A DNA stretch of 64,000 nt from Odiellus spinosus (GCA_963920705.1 OY987226.1:16618501-16682500); one strand, 5' to 3'. Positions 1-12,499 are shown, counted from the first letter of the stretch. Translations and numbers: made by a program. The notes: generated by a model from the letters alone, not told the origin.

Positions 1-925
1 GGTAAATAAGAATTAAATGCTGGTAAATAAGAATTAAATGCTGGTAAATAAGAATTAAATGCTGGTAAATAAGAATTAAATGCTGGTAAATAAGAATTAA
101 ATTCTGGTAAATAAGAATTAAATTCTGGTAAATAAGAATTAAATGCTGGTAAATAAGAATTAAATGCTGGTAAATAAGAATTAAATGCTGGTAAATAAGA
201 ATTAAATGCTGGTAAATAAGAATTAAATGCTGGTAAATAAGAATTAAATGCTGGTAAATAAGAATTAAATGCTGGTAAATAAGAATTAAATGCTGGTAAA
301 TAAGAATTAAATGCTGGTAAATAAGAATTAAATGCTGGTAAATAAGAATTAAATGCTGGTAAATAAGAATTAAATGCTGGTAAATAAGAATTAAATGCTG
401 GTAAATAAGAATTAAATGCTGGTAAATAAGAATTAAATGCCGGTAAATAAAAATTAAATGCCGGTAAATAAAAATTAAATACCGGTAAATAAAAATTAAA
501 TACCGGCAAATAAGAATTAAGTACCGGCAAATAAGAATTAAATACCGGCAAATAAGAATTAAATACCGGCAAATAAGAATTAAATACCGGCAAATAAGAA
601 TTAAATACCGGCAAATAAGAATTAAATACCGGCAAATAAGGATTAAATACCGGCAAATAAGGATTAAATACCGGCAAATAAGGATTAAATACCGGCAAAT
701 AAGAATTAAATACCCGCAAAGAAGAATTAAATACCCGCAAATAAGACTTAGATACCCGTAAATAAGAATCGAATACCCGTAAATAAGAATCGAATACCCG
801 TAAATAAGAATCGAATACCCGTAAATAAGAATCGAATACCCGTAAATAAGAATCGAATACCCGTAAATAAGAATCGAATACCCGTAAATAAGAATCGAAT
901 ACCCGTAAATAAGAATGAAATACCG
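1..925. repeat. 21-bp minisatellite, cut by the window start
   Basis: About 44 head-to-tail copies of a 21-bp unit, GGTAAATAAGAATTAAATGCT, with very few mismatches. Variants are ordered along the array: ...ATGCT at the left, ...ATGCC and ATACC near 430-700, then CCCGTAAATAAGAATCGAATA at 750-910. The array starts outside the window. Confidence 0.98.
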
Positions 926-1561
926 TTATCTCTAAATAAAAATTTAATTCCGGTAATAAACGAGCTTTCAATTTAAAACAAATAAAAATCAATGAAAATT
1001 TTATTTGAAATCCTTTGAGGTTGATTTCGCTAGGAAACTACATTGAAATATTACAACCTTGAAAATAATCTAAACTCTTATCGAAAAACATATTTTTCTA
1101 TGACAATTTAAATTAATTTGCAGAATGTAATAGAGATACGTTTAACGAAAATCCAAATCTTTGTTGTTAGATTTCGATTCTCCCTTTTCATCTAAACACG
1201 TACATATTAGAGAACTTGTCTACGACTATTTTTCTCTATTAAGTTTAAAGTTACGTAACATTTCATTTATTATATACTTATCTTGGAACGAAAGGCAAAT
1301 AGTTTATGGTTTTGTGGACATTGCCGCGTTTGTATCTAATGGGGGTCGATGTTGTCTCTTTTCGAGGTTTAAGCAAAAAAAAAAAAAAAAAAAAAAAAGC
1401 ACTTTATACATAATAAGCTTTAAAGCGTGAAAAAAAAAAAAAAAAAAAAAAAACTCTCCTTGAACTGAAAAACCACCATGAAAAAACCTATAACGTTATT
1501 CTTGGGTGCAGGGAACATTTAGAAGAATTTTAAATTCAGGCCCTATTTTTATAACCATTAA
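926..1561. other. No gene seen; two poly-A tracts
   Basis: AT-rich, non-coding. Two uninterrupted A runs (about 1375-1398 and 1430-1452) stand about 30 bp apart. Such tails can mark 3' ends of retroposed copies, but I see no body element or target duplication. Confidence 0.6.
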
Positions 1562-1842
1562 AGGAAGGGTGAAGAGGAACATCAAGTGATTTTTTTATCA
1601 ATTCGTTCGTAATAAGACCTATCCGCGTAGTTAATCATTCAGGAAATCCCAATGATTTTAAAAATCAATATAGATCCAAATTTCACTGTTCTTTTAAAAT
1701 GAGTCCCTCCAACCAATCGCTTAACACCCTGCCTTCCAGCGAACAAAATTTATAAAATCAATGGGATATATTTCCCGAATGATTAACTATCCGAATTAGT
1801 AGAAGAATCGGTATTGAATTGATTTTCGTCTTCACCCTTCCT
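1562..1842. mobile_element. MITE-like element, family B copy 1 (TTAA-flanked)
   Basis: This 281-bp element has near-perfect terminal inverted repeats starting AGGAAGGGTGAAGA and is flanked on both sides by TTAA (1558-1561 and 1843-1846). The inverted arms reach inward over the segment with CCGCGTAGTTAATCATTC. No coding capacity. A second copy with a different centre lies at about 41711-42135. Confidence 0.85.
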
Positions 1843-2240
1843 TTAAATGGCTAAATTTCGAAGCAGATAGGGCCCTTAATTGTTCTCGACAACAAGAACA
1901 TTGCGGCGAATGGATGAAAAAATATAGGAGGGCAGATTTGCCAAAATGGCGGATATACCTTTATCTTACTCGGAATATGATTCGAGTCTTCGAGATTTTT
2001 TTCCACCATAATTTAATTTCGTTTTTTGAAGGTTTTCATACTATTAAAAACTTATACATCTTTGGGTCAATGGTGGGAATCTAGGTGAATATTTCTCGGG
2101 GTATGGAGTACTTAATAAACTAATAACAATGATAATTTTTTATTTTTTTTTAAACATTTCAGTATAAGTAAAGAAAGCTCAACCTCTTATTCATTCATTA
2201 CTCCATGGCCCATAAGCGAATTTCTTACAATAGGTACATA

Positions 2241-2453
2241 CAGGGTGGCTCAGATCAAAAAACTCATTAGCTTCTATGGAAAGATAAATTGTTATTTAGT
2301 ACATGCGTCTCGCGCGTGTTAATTTATTTGCTTCAAACTCAAGCGACAGAATTTAGAAAAATTAATAAATAAATAAAAACGAATAGCACACGCTCAATGT
2401 TAATTTTATCTTTCCATAGAAGCTATTGGGTTTTTGGACGTGAACCACCTTGT
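2241..2453. mobile_element. Mariner-like MITE with TA target duplication
   Basis: This 213-bp element begins CAGGGTGGCTCA and ends with the complement TGAACCACCTTG. It has about 45-bp inverted arms that share TAGCTTCTATGGAAAGAT exactly, and TA on both sides (2239-2240, 2454-2455). Terminal sequence and TA duplication suit the Tc1/mariner superfamily. Non-autonomous, no open frame. Confidence 0.75.
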
Positions 2454-2455
2454 AT

Positions 2456-4317
2456 ATATAAAATACGTCATCACTATGGTTGCGTGCGTGGATATTATAG
2501 AATCAATAATTAATTTTCGCTCGTTTTGGCACGCAATTTAAATTTTCGCGTTGTTTCTTCGTGTAATTACTTAATCCAAGTTCTAATTTTAATATCAAAC
2601 TTATCGTTAATTATGTTCTTGAAACTTTCAACGTCATCAGGCGGAAAGAAAAATAATTTTATATATTTTTACATTTTTATTTTAAATTGATTAAAAACGC
2701 CTCAACCTAAAACTTTAAAATATATCAATGAATATAACTTTTTAAAAGTATGGAAAAAGATAAAAAAATATAATTCATAGACATAAAAAAGGTAACGATA
2801 TTTCTTTAATATTTTACGAAGTTTATGCGTTTTAAAAATAATAATTATCATAAATATCCAAACATTTTGTGACGTCATAGATACCATGTTGGAAAAATTG
2901 TCATTTATTAATCAATACTATAAATGATTGACCTTACAGCCAAGAGTTTTATAGCTACTGTAATTTCCGAGTGATCATTTGCCTTGAAATCTTGTTCTAG
3001 CTTTAATGTCTTTTACTTAATGGCCATTGAAATAGGTCGTAGCTAGATAGCGCGCGTTGAGGGGAGGGGCCAATATTCCCTCCCTTATTCTCCCCTGATT
3101 CATCTATAACGACGTTTTGTATCTGCGGAAGGAGAAGAGCTTAAACTTAAGAAATTCGAAATGGAAAAAAATCAATTTCATTTTTAGCTTACAGTTTTCC
3201 TTTAAAACCTAGAAAATTTCGCGAATTTTCGTTGTTTTTGGCGTTAAAGCTCCGCAGATTGCTAATAACCGCTAAGCCTAATCTAGGCCTTTACCTTCTT
3301 AGAACGTTAACCCCGGGGTTAGTTTTGCCTCGTTCCCGTTGGTATCTGTCCCGTTAGCGAGCTGCCAGAAGTCTCCCCTCCTTCATTTCAACGACGCTTT
3401 TATCTTAGCTTGTAACATCGCGCGAGATCCAGTTGCCATAGAAACCATCTTGATCCCTATACCGATGACGTCGGATCTCAACCCTCTCCCCATCTTTCTC
3501 TCCCTTTAGGCCTTTGCTCGGCAGCTTCCGAGTTCAACCCCATTTTTTTTTAACCTAAGAAAGATCGTTCGATCCGTTCGATGTAATTGAGGTGATAAAG
3601 AAATATACCAGGCCAAATAGAAAACGTTGGAAAATGAAATCCAATATAAAATAGCTTTATAAGAATTAACTTTAACAAGTCGAACGAATAAATGGTTCGA
3701 ATTCAGTACGTAAAATATTAGTACGTTTCGTTATCCGTAATAAATGAAACATTAGCGATAGAAGGGTGCTTAGCTTCTCAGGCGCTGAAGACTTTAACTG
3801 GTAATAATAAGAGCTTGGCTCGCGCGATGGCGCGCGCTACACTGCAATAGTAGGAATCAGTTTGAAATTTCATCACCTGAGAATCTTCCTGCCCTTTCTA
3901 TCTCTAACATAAAAGTAGGCAATGCCAGTATCGTTAGTATTGAAAATTTAAACTGATTTTCAAGTAGAAATATATTGGCTGTGGGCCTTCGGTGCTTTGC
4001 TTTTGAAAGAAAGGGGGATTTAGTATTTTAGAAGGTGTGGGTGGATGGAGTTCTTGAAGGGGAGGGGATATTGGGGGTATATGTCTCTTGTGAAAAAAGA
4101 AATTGCGTTAAAAGATGGTTCACATTTGTTAGAAGAGAATTCTAAGCTTTTAGGGGAGGGGTTGCTATAGGTGACTTAAAAAACTTTGACAATAAACAAT
4201 GCTTTTCTCGATCTTGAGCACTTAAATGAATTGTGTCACTGTGATTAGAACCTGGGATTTTTAAACGTTAATTTGTGTATTAAATATAACTTAATATCAT
4301 TGGGTATATTAAATTAA
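2456..4317. other. No gene seen; includes a GC-richer patch at 3040-3545
   Basis: Mostly plain AT-rich sequence. Around 3040-3545 it becomes richer in C, G and CpG (GCGCGCG, CGCGCGAG) and holds GTTGCCATAGAAAC at 3432-3445, a full match to the RFX X-box consensus RYYNYY-N2-RRNRAC. This could be a promoter or enhancer, but no transcript evidence exists in sequence alone. A full CRE palindrome TGACGTCA lies at 2870. Confidence 0.35.
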
Positions 4318-4321
4318 TTAA

Positions 4322-4707
4322 AGGGAGAATGTAACCTAACAAGTGATTTTTTTTTTTATCGATAGGGCCAGTAAAACAAAAAGTTACAAATATATATTAA
4401 ACAAGAAATAAATTTAAAACTTAATTGGAAAATAGGCTTAGCTGGATTCATGGATTATCGACCAATCGAATGTTATTGGAAATCTGATGAAGATCTTGCC
4501 TTAACGACGAACCTTTACTGATTGGTCGCTGATCCTTCAGTGCTAAGAAATTCAGGATCTCCCTGAATCCAGCTAAGCCTAATTTCCGGATGAATTCTAA
4601 TTTTATTTCTAGTTAAATATTTGTTTGAAAATTTTGTTACTGGTGGATTAGGTCTATTTACACGATAAGGAATCGATAAAAATTACTTGTTAGGTTTCAT
4701 TATCCCT
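4322..4707. mobile_element. Palindromic MITE, family A copy 1 (TTAA-flanked)
   Basis: This 386-bp foldback starts AGGGAGAATGTAACCTAACA and ends with the near complement; TTAA lies on both sides. The inverted arms cover most of its length, including AATAGGCTTAGCTGGATTCA near 4431 and its complement near 4565. Other copies: 30025-30397, 31139-31446, 40489-40865. Confidence 0.87.
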
Positions 4708-4987
4708 TTAAGTGTCTCGCGACTGACACTTATATGTTACTTATATTTATAGTAATGCACTAATTTTATTAATATAGTACTAATAATATAATTAATTATT
4801 AATATAATATATAAAAAATGTATTCATTAATAAAATTCCGGTATTTTTCAGACTTTAGTTAGACCACGATAACGTATATTTTTCCCAAAATAAAAAATAC
4901 AATATATCAATACATCAAAATGTTTAAAATCTAATAAAATAATTTTACCCCTTTAAAATACAAGTTAGAATAAAACCTTGCTAGTTC

Positions 4988-5073
4988 CGCCATTTTGGTC
5001 ACCAAGAAACAATTTTTGGTAGGCAGAGCCTCTACCAAGTACCACCACGATTCTTGGTGACAAAAATGGCGAA
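4988..5073. repeat. Imperfect palindrome around CGCCATTTTGGTCACCAAGAA
   Basis: CGCCATTTTGGTCACCAAGA (from 4988) is mirrored by TCTTGGTGACAAAAATGGCG (ending near 5073). It can form a stem of about 20 bp with one mismatch. No element boundary is recognised. Confidence 0.7.
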
Positions 5074-5079
5074 CTGTGG

Positions 5080-6753
5080 GCCGGAACTACGGGGAACGGG
5101 CAAAATGGTAGCCCTTTTCATAAGGCGCGGCAAAAAGTCTATATTGGTCTGGGGTCCTCAATATTTTTTAAGCAGCTCGATAAATTTTAATATTAGAGTT
5201 TGAGTTTGGTGCAAACCTTGCACTACGACGTGTAATTAAATGACGCTACGCTAAACCTTTCTTTCATCCTTTTACTGAGTAACTTAGTTTAACCCCCCGC
5301 CCCTCGGCCACAAATCAACTTATCCTAGAAAAAAGGGACGGACTTTTTATGAACTAATAAGATGGGGGGTCATACGAGGCTTATAGAGGATGAACTTGTC
5401 CCTTCAAAACTTAACCCTCTCTTCTTAGATAATTAAAAAACTAAATTATCCATGGATGGTTTTTATACATTTTTTTCCACTTTATGGAAGTTACTTTGTA
5501 TAATAACTATTTTTTTCTACCACGTTTAGTATTGAATATTAGTCCGCCGTAGTTATATCCAATTGTACTAACTCACATTGAACAGAAGTATAATTTTCGA
5601 ATTAATAAAAAATAAGAAAAATATAGTCATAATCAGTTTTAATTTTCAGCGAGTGCAAAGCTCGTTTCCCCTTTTTATCATTATGAATAGAAATAAACCG
5701 TCATAAAATGACTGAACTCGAGTCTCAACTGACTTTTTTTGTCGCCTCAAGAATGTCCTCCGCTTAGGCTTCTCCCACGGAGCCCTAACATAATTTTTCT
5801 CACGGTCCGAGCCTCGAAATAAAATGAATGCCCAATTTATTAAAGATCTCAATAAGCAAGCTATTACACAGCGTGAAGATGTGATTTAGATTTAAACTGT
5901 AAACGAAAATTTTGAAAACCGTAGCTATGCCCCTCCTCCTCGGATCAGAGATTTGACCCTCTTAACTTTAGGCTTATTAAAGGGAAATTTGGAGCTAAAA
6001 ATGGATGCTTCTGTTCTCTTTTACAATATTTTCTACCCTCCCATAGTCTTTTCCAGCAGATGCTGTAGTCAAAACTCTACCTGTGAGATAATATACGCTC
6101 TATTCCAATTTGATTTGTCAGTGACCAAAATTCAAAGCTCTCTAATATCTCTAGTTTAAAAAACATTTGAGATAAAGGGTAAGGTAGCTTCGTACGCGAT
6201 GAAAATTCGTAAGTGCTTTTTTTTCGTGGTTTTGAGAAAAAAAATCTAGTGATTTAATGGGGATCCAGGTCACGTGCAAAGAAGATACGACCAACTTCAT
6301 TAAATATTTTTTTCAAGCCTTAGCTAGCCATTGAAAATAAATAAGAAAAAAAAAAAACCCGCGCTTCCCTATCGCAATGGCAGAGGGTATGGCGTCAAAA
6401 TTGGCCTTTAAAAAGCAGCTACTATAACGCCAATGCCCATCATGCAACTTATATATACAGGGTAGGCGGCGATGCTTATAGGAGGAATTTTCCAAATTGC
6501 TTTAAAAGTTTTTGCTTCCTCTCAAGAATTACATGTACCGTTTTTAGTACACTTAAAAACAAGTTTGATTTTTTTTTTCTTTTTTTTCCATCTCTGGTCA
6601 TTTTTCTTGGCAAAATATTTTGAAACTTTCTTTAAAGCGTTAGGGACTATAAATATTCTTATAGTTTAATTATTTCAGTAGTAACATATATACTAAGAGC
6701 GAACGGGTTTATTTTTAACATAAATATAAGCTTCAACAGAAATCATATATTAT
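5080..6753. other. No gene seen
   Basis: Non-coding. At 5977-6003 the stretch TTAAAGGGAAATTTGGAGCTAAA is the inverted counterpart of the right end of family F (34799-34823, 44420-44445), so a decayed copy of that element probably starts here. Short open frames in the region show no domain features. Confidence 0.4.
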
Positions 6754-7119
6754 CAAAGTCTATCACTTTATTCCGTAGCTTAATAAAGCAAAGGTCCAGG
6801 TAAATTTACCAGCAGATTCTGATTCGAGACACTCTAGCGGTCGCAGACGGTGTAAATAGTGAAATCGGAAGCGCCACTCTTTGGAGAAATTCCGGAGTTG
6901 TGAGGGAAGACAATATAGCCAAGTGCGGGCCGCTTAAATTCCGTCCCTCTCTCCCGATTCAAAATATTGAGGAAGAGTCCAAACCACCCAGGCCAGACAT
7001 GGGTGATGACTTTTTTGACTATTTTTAAGTGATGTTCTATACGTAAATCGGACCTTTGCTGATAGTATTAAGCTGGCGGGGCGGTGTTTACTTTTATGGA
7101 ATAAAGTGATAGGCCTTTG
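6754..7119. mobile_element. MITE-like element with CTATCACTTTATTCC inverted ends
   Basis: About 366 bp bounded by CAAAGTCTATCACTTTATTCC and its near-exact complement (GGAATAAAGTGATAGGCCTTTG). The interior is not obviously palindromic and has no open frame. No clear target duplication; single copy in this window. Confidence 0.65.
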
Positions 7120-7165
7120 GAATAAATTAGGCTTAGCGCGTTTTTTAATAGTTAAATTTTAAGCT

Positions 7166-7427
7166 ATGTTCACATCATCGTATCGAAATTGATCTGAAAC
7201 GTTAAAATCGCCCGGAATAGTTTCAAGCGCCATCTGTTCACGCGTCATCTTCATAAACCGATTTATCATAGATTCATCTGACGGTTGTTGAAGCCTAATC
7301 TGTTACCCGAAGCAGTTACTGGAAATCGATTCAAAATTTCAAATAGATTCGAGAAAAACGGTGTCCGGTTCACAGTTCTCAAGCAAATATTTTTTGTAAC
7401 GGTTTGAATCGATTCCAAGGCTTTATT
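7166..7427 (+). mobile_element. Family C repeat, diverged copy
   Basis: Degenerate member of the repeat with the core ATTCGAGAAAAACGGT and GATTCCAAGG seen at 15166, 18361 and 25403. Its order is the same, but it is more diverged and the ends are unclear. The full CRE TGACGTCA at 7452 lies just outside. Confidence 0.6.
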
Positions 7428-7906
7428 GTTATAACGGTAGAGTTCCCCAAATGACGTCATTAGGATTTAGTCGCCGAATTAGTGTGAAAATGTCCATTTT
7501 ATTTTCACGATTACACTAAAAACATCACACAGTTTTTTGTAACATAATTATTTTTTTAAAACCAAAATTTAACATTTCTAAAAACCAGTCTCTAACCCTT
7601 TAAAATATGTTTTGAAGTATTTTTACCAAACAAGTGTTTTCTTAACATATTTGGTGTATTAATCGGCTAATTGCAAAATATTGCAAAAAAACATTTTCAT
7701 TGAATTTCTATATAAACCTTGACTTTCTTCAAGCTTCAAATTAGGTTAAGTCTAAATAATGCAGAGAAAAATTAAATGCCCTAATATTATTCTGTAATAA
7801 TGTAATTTTTAAATTTTAGCATAATTAATACTATTTTAATTAGTTAAATGGTACCCATTAAGATAATAATGGCGCTTCTTCGCGAATACAGTTGTAATGC
7901 AAGTTG

Positions 7907-8012
7907 AACACTTTTACAGGGGCTAGGTAGAAAAAGCATTAGAAATTTCATCCTAAGGTTAGGCTTCGCAATGAACACCAAAGTTCAGCACTGGAACACT
8001 TTTATAGGACAA
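7907..8012 (+). repeat. Family L short repeat with GAACACTTTTACAGG ends
   Basis: About 106 bp running from GAACACTTTTACAGGGGCTA to GGAACACTTTTATAGG. The reverse complement of 46425-46532 shows the same order (ends, ATTTCATCCTA core), so this is an interspersed family. The two ends are direct, not inverted, copies of the same 15-mer. Confidence 0.65.
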
Positions 8013-8199
8013 ATTAAAGCCACTTATTTTACAACGGTATATATTGCGCGTAAGAAAATGCAGTCAGGTTATTTATAATTAATGCGCGTCGTAATAATTC
8101 TAATTTTAAAGGAGGTATTCTGTCTTAAAATTAGATCATTTTTGGCCCCTTGCTTCCCCCAAATAGGCTTAACATCTCTGTAGTTTATTCGTGGCGGTT

Positions 8200-8850
8200 C
8201 CTTCCAAAAACGGGAGCGCGATAGTTCAAGAGAGAGAAAACCCCGGAATCTTTTGACGTCATCCTTCTACACGTATTGACGTCATCGTAATATATGCGAG
8301 GGACACCCCCTCTCTCTCTCTCCGTCTCCCTTTAGCCTCCGATTGTGTCCCGGGCACGCGTACCTCGTGTAAGCCGGCGCGCGCCAGTAGAACCCAACCC
8401 CTCCTAGCTCCTTCACCCAGTTTAATACTCCATCCTGCGGTTCCCGCAGCCTCTTCCACGAGCCAATCAAAATCATTTTAAGAGAGCAACGCGCGCGAAA
8501 CCGTACCGCCTTCTATCTCTACGCGAAATTAAGCAAGGGAAGATAAAGGAAAATTAGCTTTCGCGCGCGCTGAAACTTTAGACTGAGATAACGCTATTCG
8601 GGTCTCTTTTTCTCGGCTCTTCATCGGATCTCTCTTCCGCGTTGCCTAGCAACCGTTCTAGGCCGGATCACAAGGAGGAGACGAAGAAAAAGGCTAAAAG
8701 GAGACGAACGAACTGAGCACGCGCGTCGTTCGACTCCCGGTAATCGATCCCGGGAAGCGGAAGCTGGCTCGAAACAGGAGGGGATGTGAGGAGATATATG
8801 GAGTAAAGGCCAGTTGAAGGAAGTTAGCCGTAACGCGGCAAAAGAGACCC
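8200..8850. promoter_or_regulatory. CpG- and GC-rich patch: candidate promoter / 5' exon of the Glut1 gene
   Basis: This is the most CpG-dense non-coding stretch upstream of exon 1. It has two complete CRE palindromes TGACGTCA (8254-8261 and 8277-8284), several GCGCGC runs, and GTTGCCTAGCAAC (8641-8653), which resembles the RFX-bound X-box. It lies about 10.5 kb before exon 1 on the same strand. Since exon 1 begins at an acceptor-like site, a 5' non-coding exon may sit here. Two overlapping minus-strand open frames (8259-8476) are an effect of low stop density. It could equally be the promoter of an unseen neighbour. Confidence 0.35.
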
Positions 8851-10984
8851 CCCTTATAGGCCCAAGCTAAAATAGGGTTAGGGAAGGGGGTTTAAAGGAA
8901 CAGTAACATTTATTCAAATTGAAGAATATCCTCCGCAAAGAATAGAATTTTGCAATGTTAAATTTTACCCTAAGCAAGCTTTATAGCGTATCCCTAGTAC
9001 AGGGTGACCATATTTCCTATATTTTGTATATTTTCCTTTTTTCAATGTGTTCCTACTAGTTTACAAATTTCGACTATTTTTAAAGTTGCCCTTTTCCACT
9101 GCATGTTTTTAATATAGATGGCGCTCAAAAACTATGAGTTAAATGTAAATCTTTGGTATATTGTGGGCGAAGTGTTATCTGCTTCACCGTATTTAGTTTT
9201 AAAATGAGATGTTTTCACCCTGATTTAGTTGTTGAACCAAAGTTTCTTTCAAAGCGTACGTTTTTATTTATAACTTCATATTTGAAATATTTCCCACTAA
9301 CTTATGTAGTAATTCTCCTATATTTTTCTATAGTAGTTTAAAAATATTATTCCTATAATTTCCTGTAAATCAATGGAAAATTTCCTATTTTCCTATAATT
9401 CTCTTGGGTTTATGTTAGTTCCATATAAATTTTAATTTATTTTTTCGATAAATTTTCGTTTCCATTTCTTGGATAAATATCGTAAAAATTTAAAAGACGC
9501 AATAGTGGGAATAATTTCAATTGACACGCGAACGAAAATAAAGCCGTAATATAAAGGCTACGGTGTCTAGAACTTTCGCAATCAACATTAGGGTTAAAAC
9601 CATCGTAAATGTAATCCTTTACACAAAATTTGTTGACCATGGTGAATAACGTATAAAAATGTTAAATAATTTACGAATAAAAAGTTTATTTATTAAACTG
9701 TTTCGCTTTAACCATGCAGTAGCTGTCTCGTAAATTATTTAACATTTTTCATCGTAAATGTACTTACGTTCAAAGCTAAGAGGAATTACATATAAATCCA
9801 TTTGAAATTCGGTTCCTCCTTCCCAAAATATTTTACACACTTCATTCTCCCTTTAATTCGCTTCTACGTGTTTAAATTTAGCAATAGATATTTCCAAAGA
9901 TTAATGAAATGATATATAAATCAAATTTGCCTCATTTCGGGCCTCCTCAAATTGAACTCACGCCAATCACGTGAATTTCATTTTCAAGTATTTGAAAAAA
10001 TCCATAAGGATTTCATGACGTTGTTTTTGCTTTTCATTTTAGTCGCACTGCATAGAAAACAACGCTTAGTAGCCGCGCGATTAATTACGAATTCCATTGG
10101 ACCACTTGTTCTGAATCTTGCTCTTGCCCTTGCTCCCTAAAGAGCATCAATACGTAAAATATCCTCCAATCAAATCAGTGAAAACAGTACTCTTTTTCAG
10201 TTGCTCTCTCGTTAAAGACAGAGCCTCATGTACGGGTGCTTGATTTTTTTCCTTGTGTAATACAAAAAAGGTGCTATTACTCGCCCAATGGAACATAAAA
10301 CTTGCCGTCAGAGTGATTTATCTTGCTCTAGAGCACCCAGTCAAATTCGCTATTAAATGAAAAGAAAAACCGACGTCACGAAACCCTCTTGAGAAGGAAA
10401 TTCACGTGTTTGGTGCGAGTTTAACTTGATGAGACCTGAAAAGAGGCCTTGTCAACTTTAACCAGATTTCGCGTGTTTAAATTTAGCAGTATATGGAAAT
10501 TTGGGTAAAATTCAGTGTCACTGTCCCTTGAAGAGAATAGTAGAATGCGCGAGGATGCTTTCAATAGAAGGATGTCACTACTGAGGGGGAGTGGGGGTCG
10601 ACTATTTAGGTTTTGCCGGTCGCTGCTAGTTCTTAGACCTCTTGTATAAGAATAGCCTACTTAGGCATCAGTTTGCACCGTGTTAAGTCTGGATTACTCG
10701 GGAGGCTTAGCGCCTTATTCTTGGACTCTTGCAGTAATACGAGTGAGGTGGCAAAAGGACCAAGCCTGTTTATATACCCTACGTATTTTATGTACGTCGT
10801 CTATACGTCAAGACTTTTGGATAAAACTTAGTCTTATAGTGCCAAAGTTTTCCTAAGAGCCCCGCGGCGATGTTACTAAATCTTAATTATGATTTCGCAT
10901 TTTTAACCTATATTAAACGAGTGAAATTAAGCCTAAAAATATCGGATAAGCGATACTTTCGCAAACAATTCTTTATATATATTA
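8851..10984. other. No gene seen; one 22-bp perfect hairpin
   Basis: Non-coding sequence. AAAAATGTTAAATAATTTACGA ending near 9676 is perfectly complementary to 9728-9749 (22-bp stem, about 51-bp loop), and the motif CATCGTAAATGTA occurs at both 9601 and 9750, suggesting a small foldback element. Confidence 0.5.
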
Positions 10985-12447
10985 TATCAAAAATGTCTTT
11001 GCGAACAAAGACCCAGAAGGACATGTTATGGCCTTGAATGTCTGAAGTGACAGATATTTAATTTTCTTTTAAAACATTAAATTTAAATACAATTAAATTT
11101 TCTTATAAAACATGAAATTTAAATATAATTAGATTTTCTTTTAAAACGAAATTTAAATATAATCACAATCTGGCACGATTTAGAGTTTCAAATTTCAAAA
11201 CAACTGATTTTATTCACTCGGAAATATTTAAGAAAAAACATAACAGACGATTTTCTCCCATTGACGCTTAACATTAAATTTCGCTTAATAATTTTTCAGG
11301 GAAAACGTGCATTGAACTGTTATTTTTCAGTATAACGCGAGTCCACTTTTTGTTTTCTTAATTTAACCCGAATTTCGACGACTCTGAACGGATCGTTAAA
11401 AATACTCGCTGGTTTATTGGAATGGGTATATGATAAAGGGAAATGTGTTTTTTAAAGCCCGTTTAAAGTCACCTTCTTTAACTTAGCAGACGACGCAAAC
11501 CATAACAATTTGTACTTTCAAAGCCATATTGTGGCGCAAGGGAAGAGAATTTCAAAGCGACGAATTTTAGAGCGGATAAGGTTTTTAAATAAATTGTAAT
11601 ACTTTCATTTTTATTTTCATTAAAACCATACAATTTAAATGATGATTTCCATAAGTGACCACTAATTAGTTATTAGGAGTTATAATAAAACATTATCCAT
11701 GAATTAGGTTTGTTCGTTTGCAACCTAAATCAAAAATTAAAATATGGGGAATTTGTATTCCCTTTAAATTCCTTGTATAAGCATTCATAAGCTAACAACA
11801 TGAACGAATTTCCTCGACTAAAGTCGAGGAGTTATAACAAAACATTATCCATGGATTAGGTTTGTTCGTTTGCAAAATAGATTAAAAATTAAAATATGGG
11901 GAATTTTTATTCCCTTTAAATTCCTTGTATAAGCATTCATAAGCTAACATGAACGAATTGCCTCGACTAAAGTCGAGGAGTTATAATAAAACATTATCCA
12001 TAGAAAACATAATCCAATTAAGGTATGAGATCAGATCATAGAACTTTGATTCTATGCCTAAAGCCAAAGCTAAATTAAGTAAATTTTTCTATCGAACGAA
12101 AAGTTTCGTTTTGTTTGACACGTAATCCCTGAAAAATAATTAAGCGAAATTTAATGTTAAGCGTCAATGGGAGAAAATCGTCTGTTATGTTTTTTCTTAA
12201 ATATTTCCGAGTGAATAAAATCAGTTGTTTTGAAATTTGAAACTCTAAATCGTGCCAGATTGTGATTATATTTAAATTTCGTTTTAAAAGAAAATCAAAT
12301 TATATTTAAATTTCATGTTTTAAAAGAAAATTTAAATGTATTTAAATTTAATGTTTTAAAAGAAAATTAAATATCTGTCACTTCAGACATTCAAGGCCAT
12401 AACATGTCCTTCTGGGTCTTTGTTCGCAAAGACATTTTTGATATAAT
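10981..12447. repeat. Long terminal-inverted-repeat module inside composite copy 1
   Basis: The left arm (10981 to about 11310) is the near-perfect reverse complement of about 12125 to 12444. Both begin (A)TTATATCAAAAATGTC and run through GACCCAGAAGGACATG. The centre holds two tandem segments of about 147 bp (from about 11681 and 11828), each with CCATG(G)ATTAGGTTTGTTCG and ending CGACTAAAGTCGAGGAG, itself a small palindrome. By structure it could stand alone as a large MITE. Confidence 0.87.
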
Positions 12448-12499
12448 ATCTGTCACTTCAGTCTATCACGAAAGTGTTAACTTCTATATTAAAAGACTA

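Noticed and set aside
1375..1452. Two poly-A runs as tails of retroposed elements
   Set aside because: No element body, no target duplication and no polyadenylation-type context could be found upstream.
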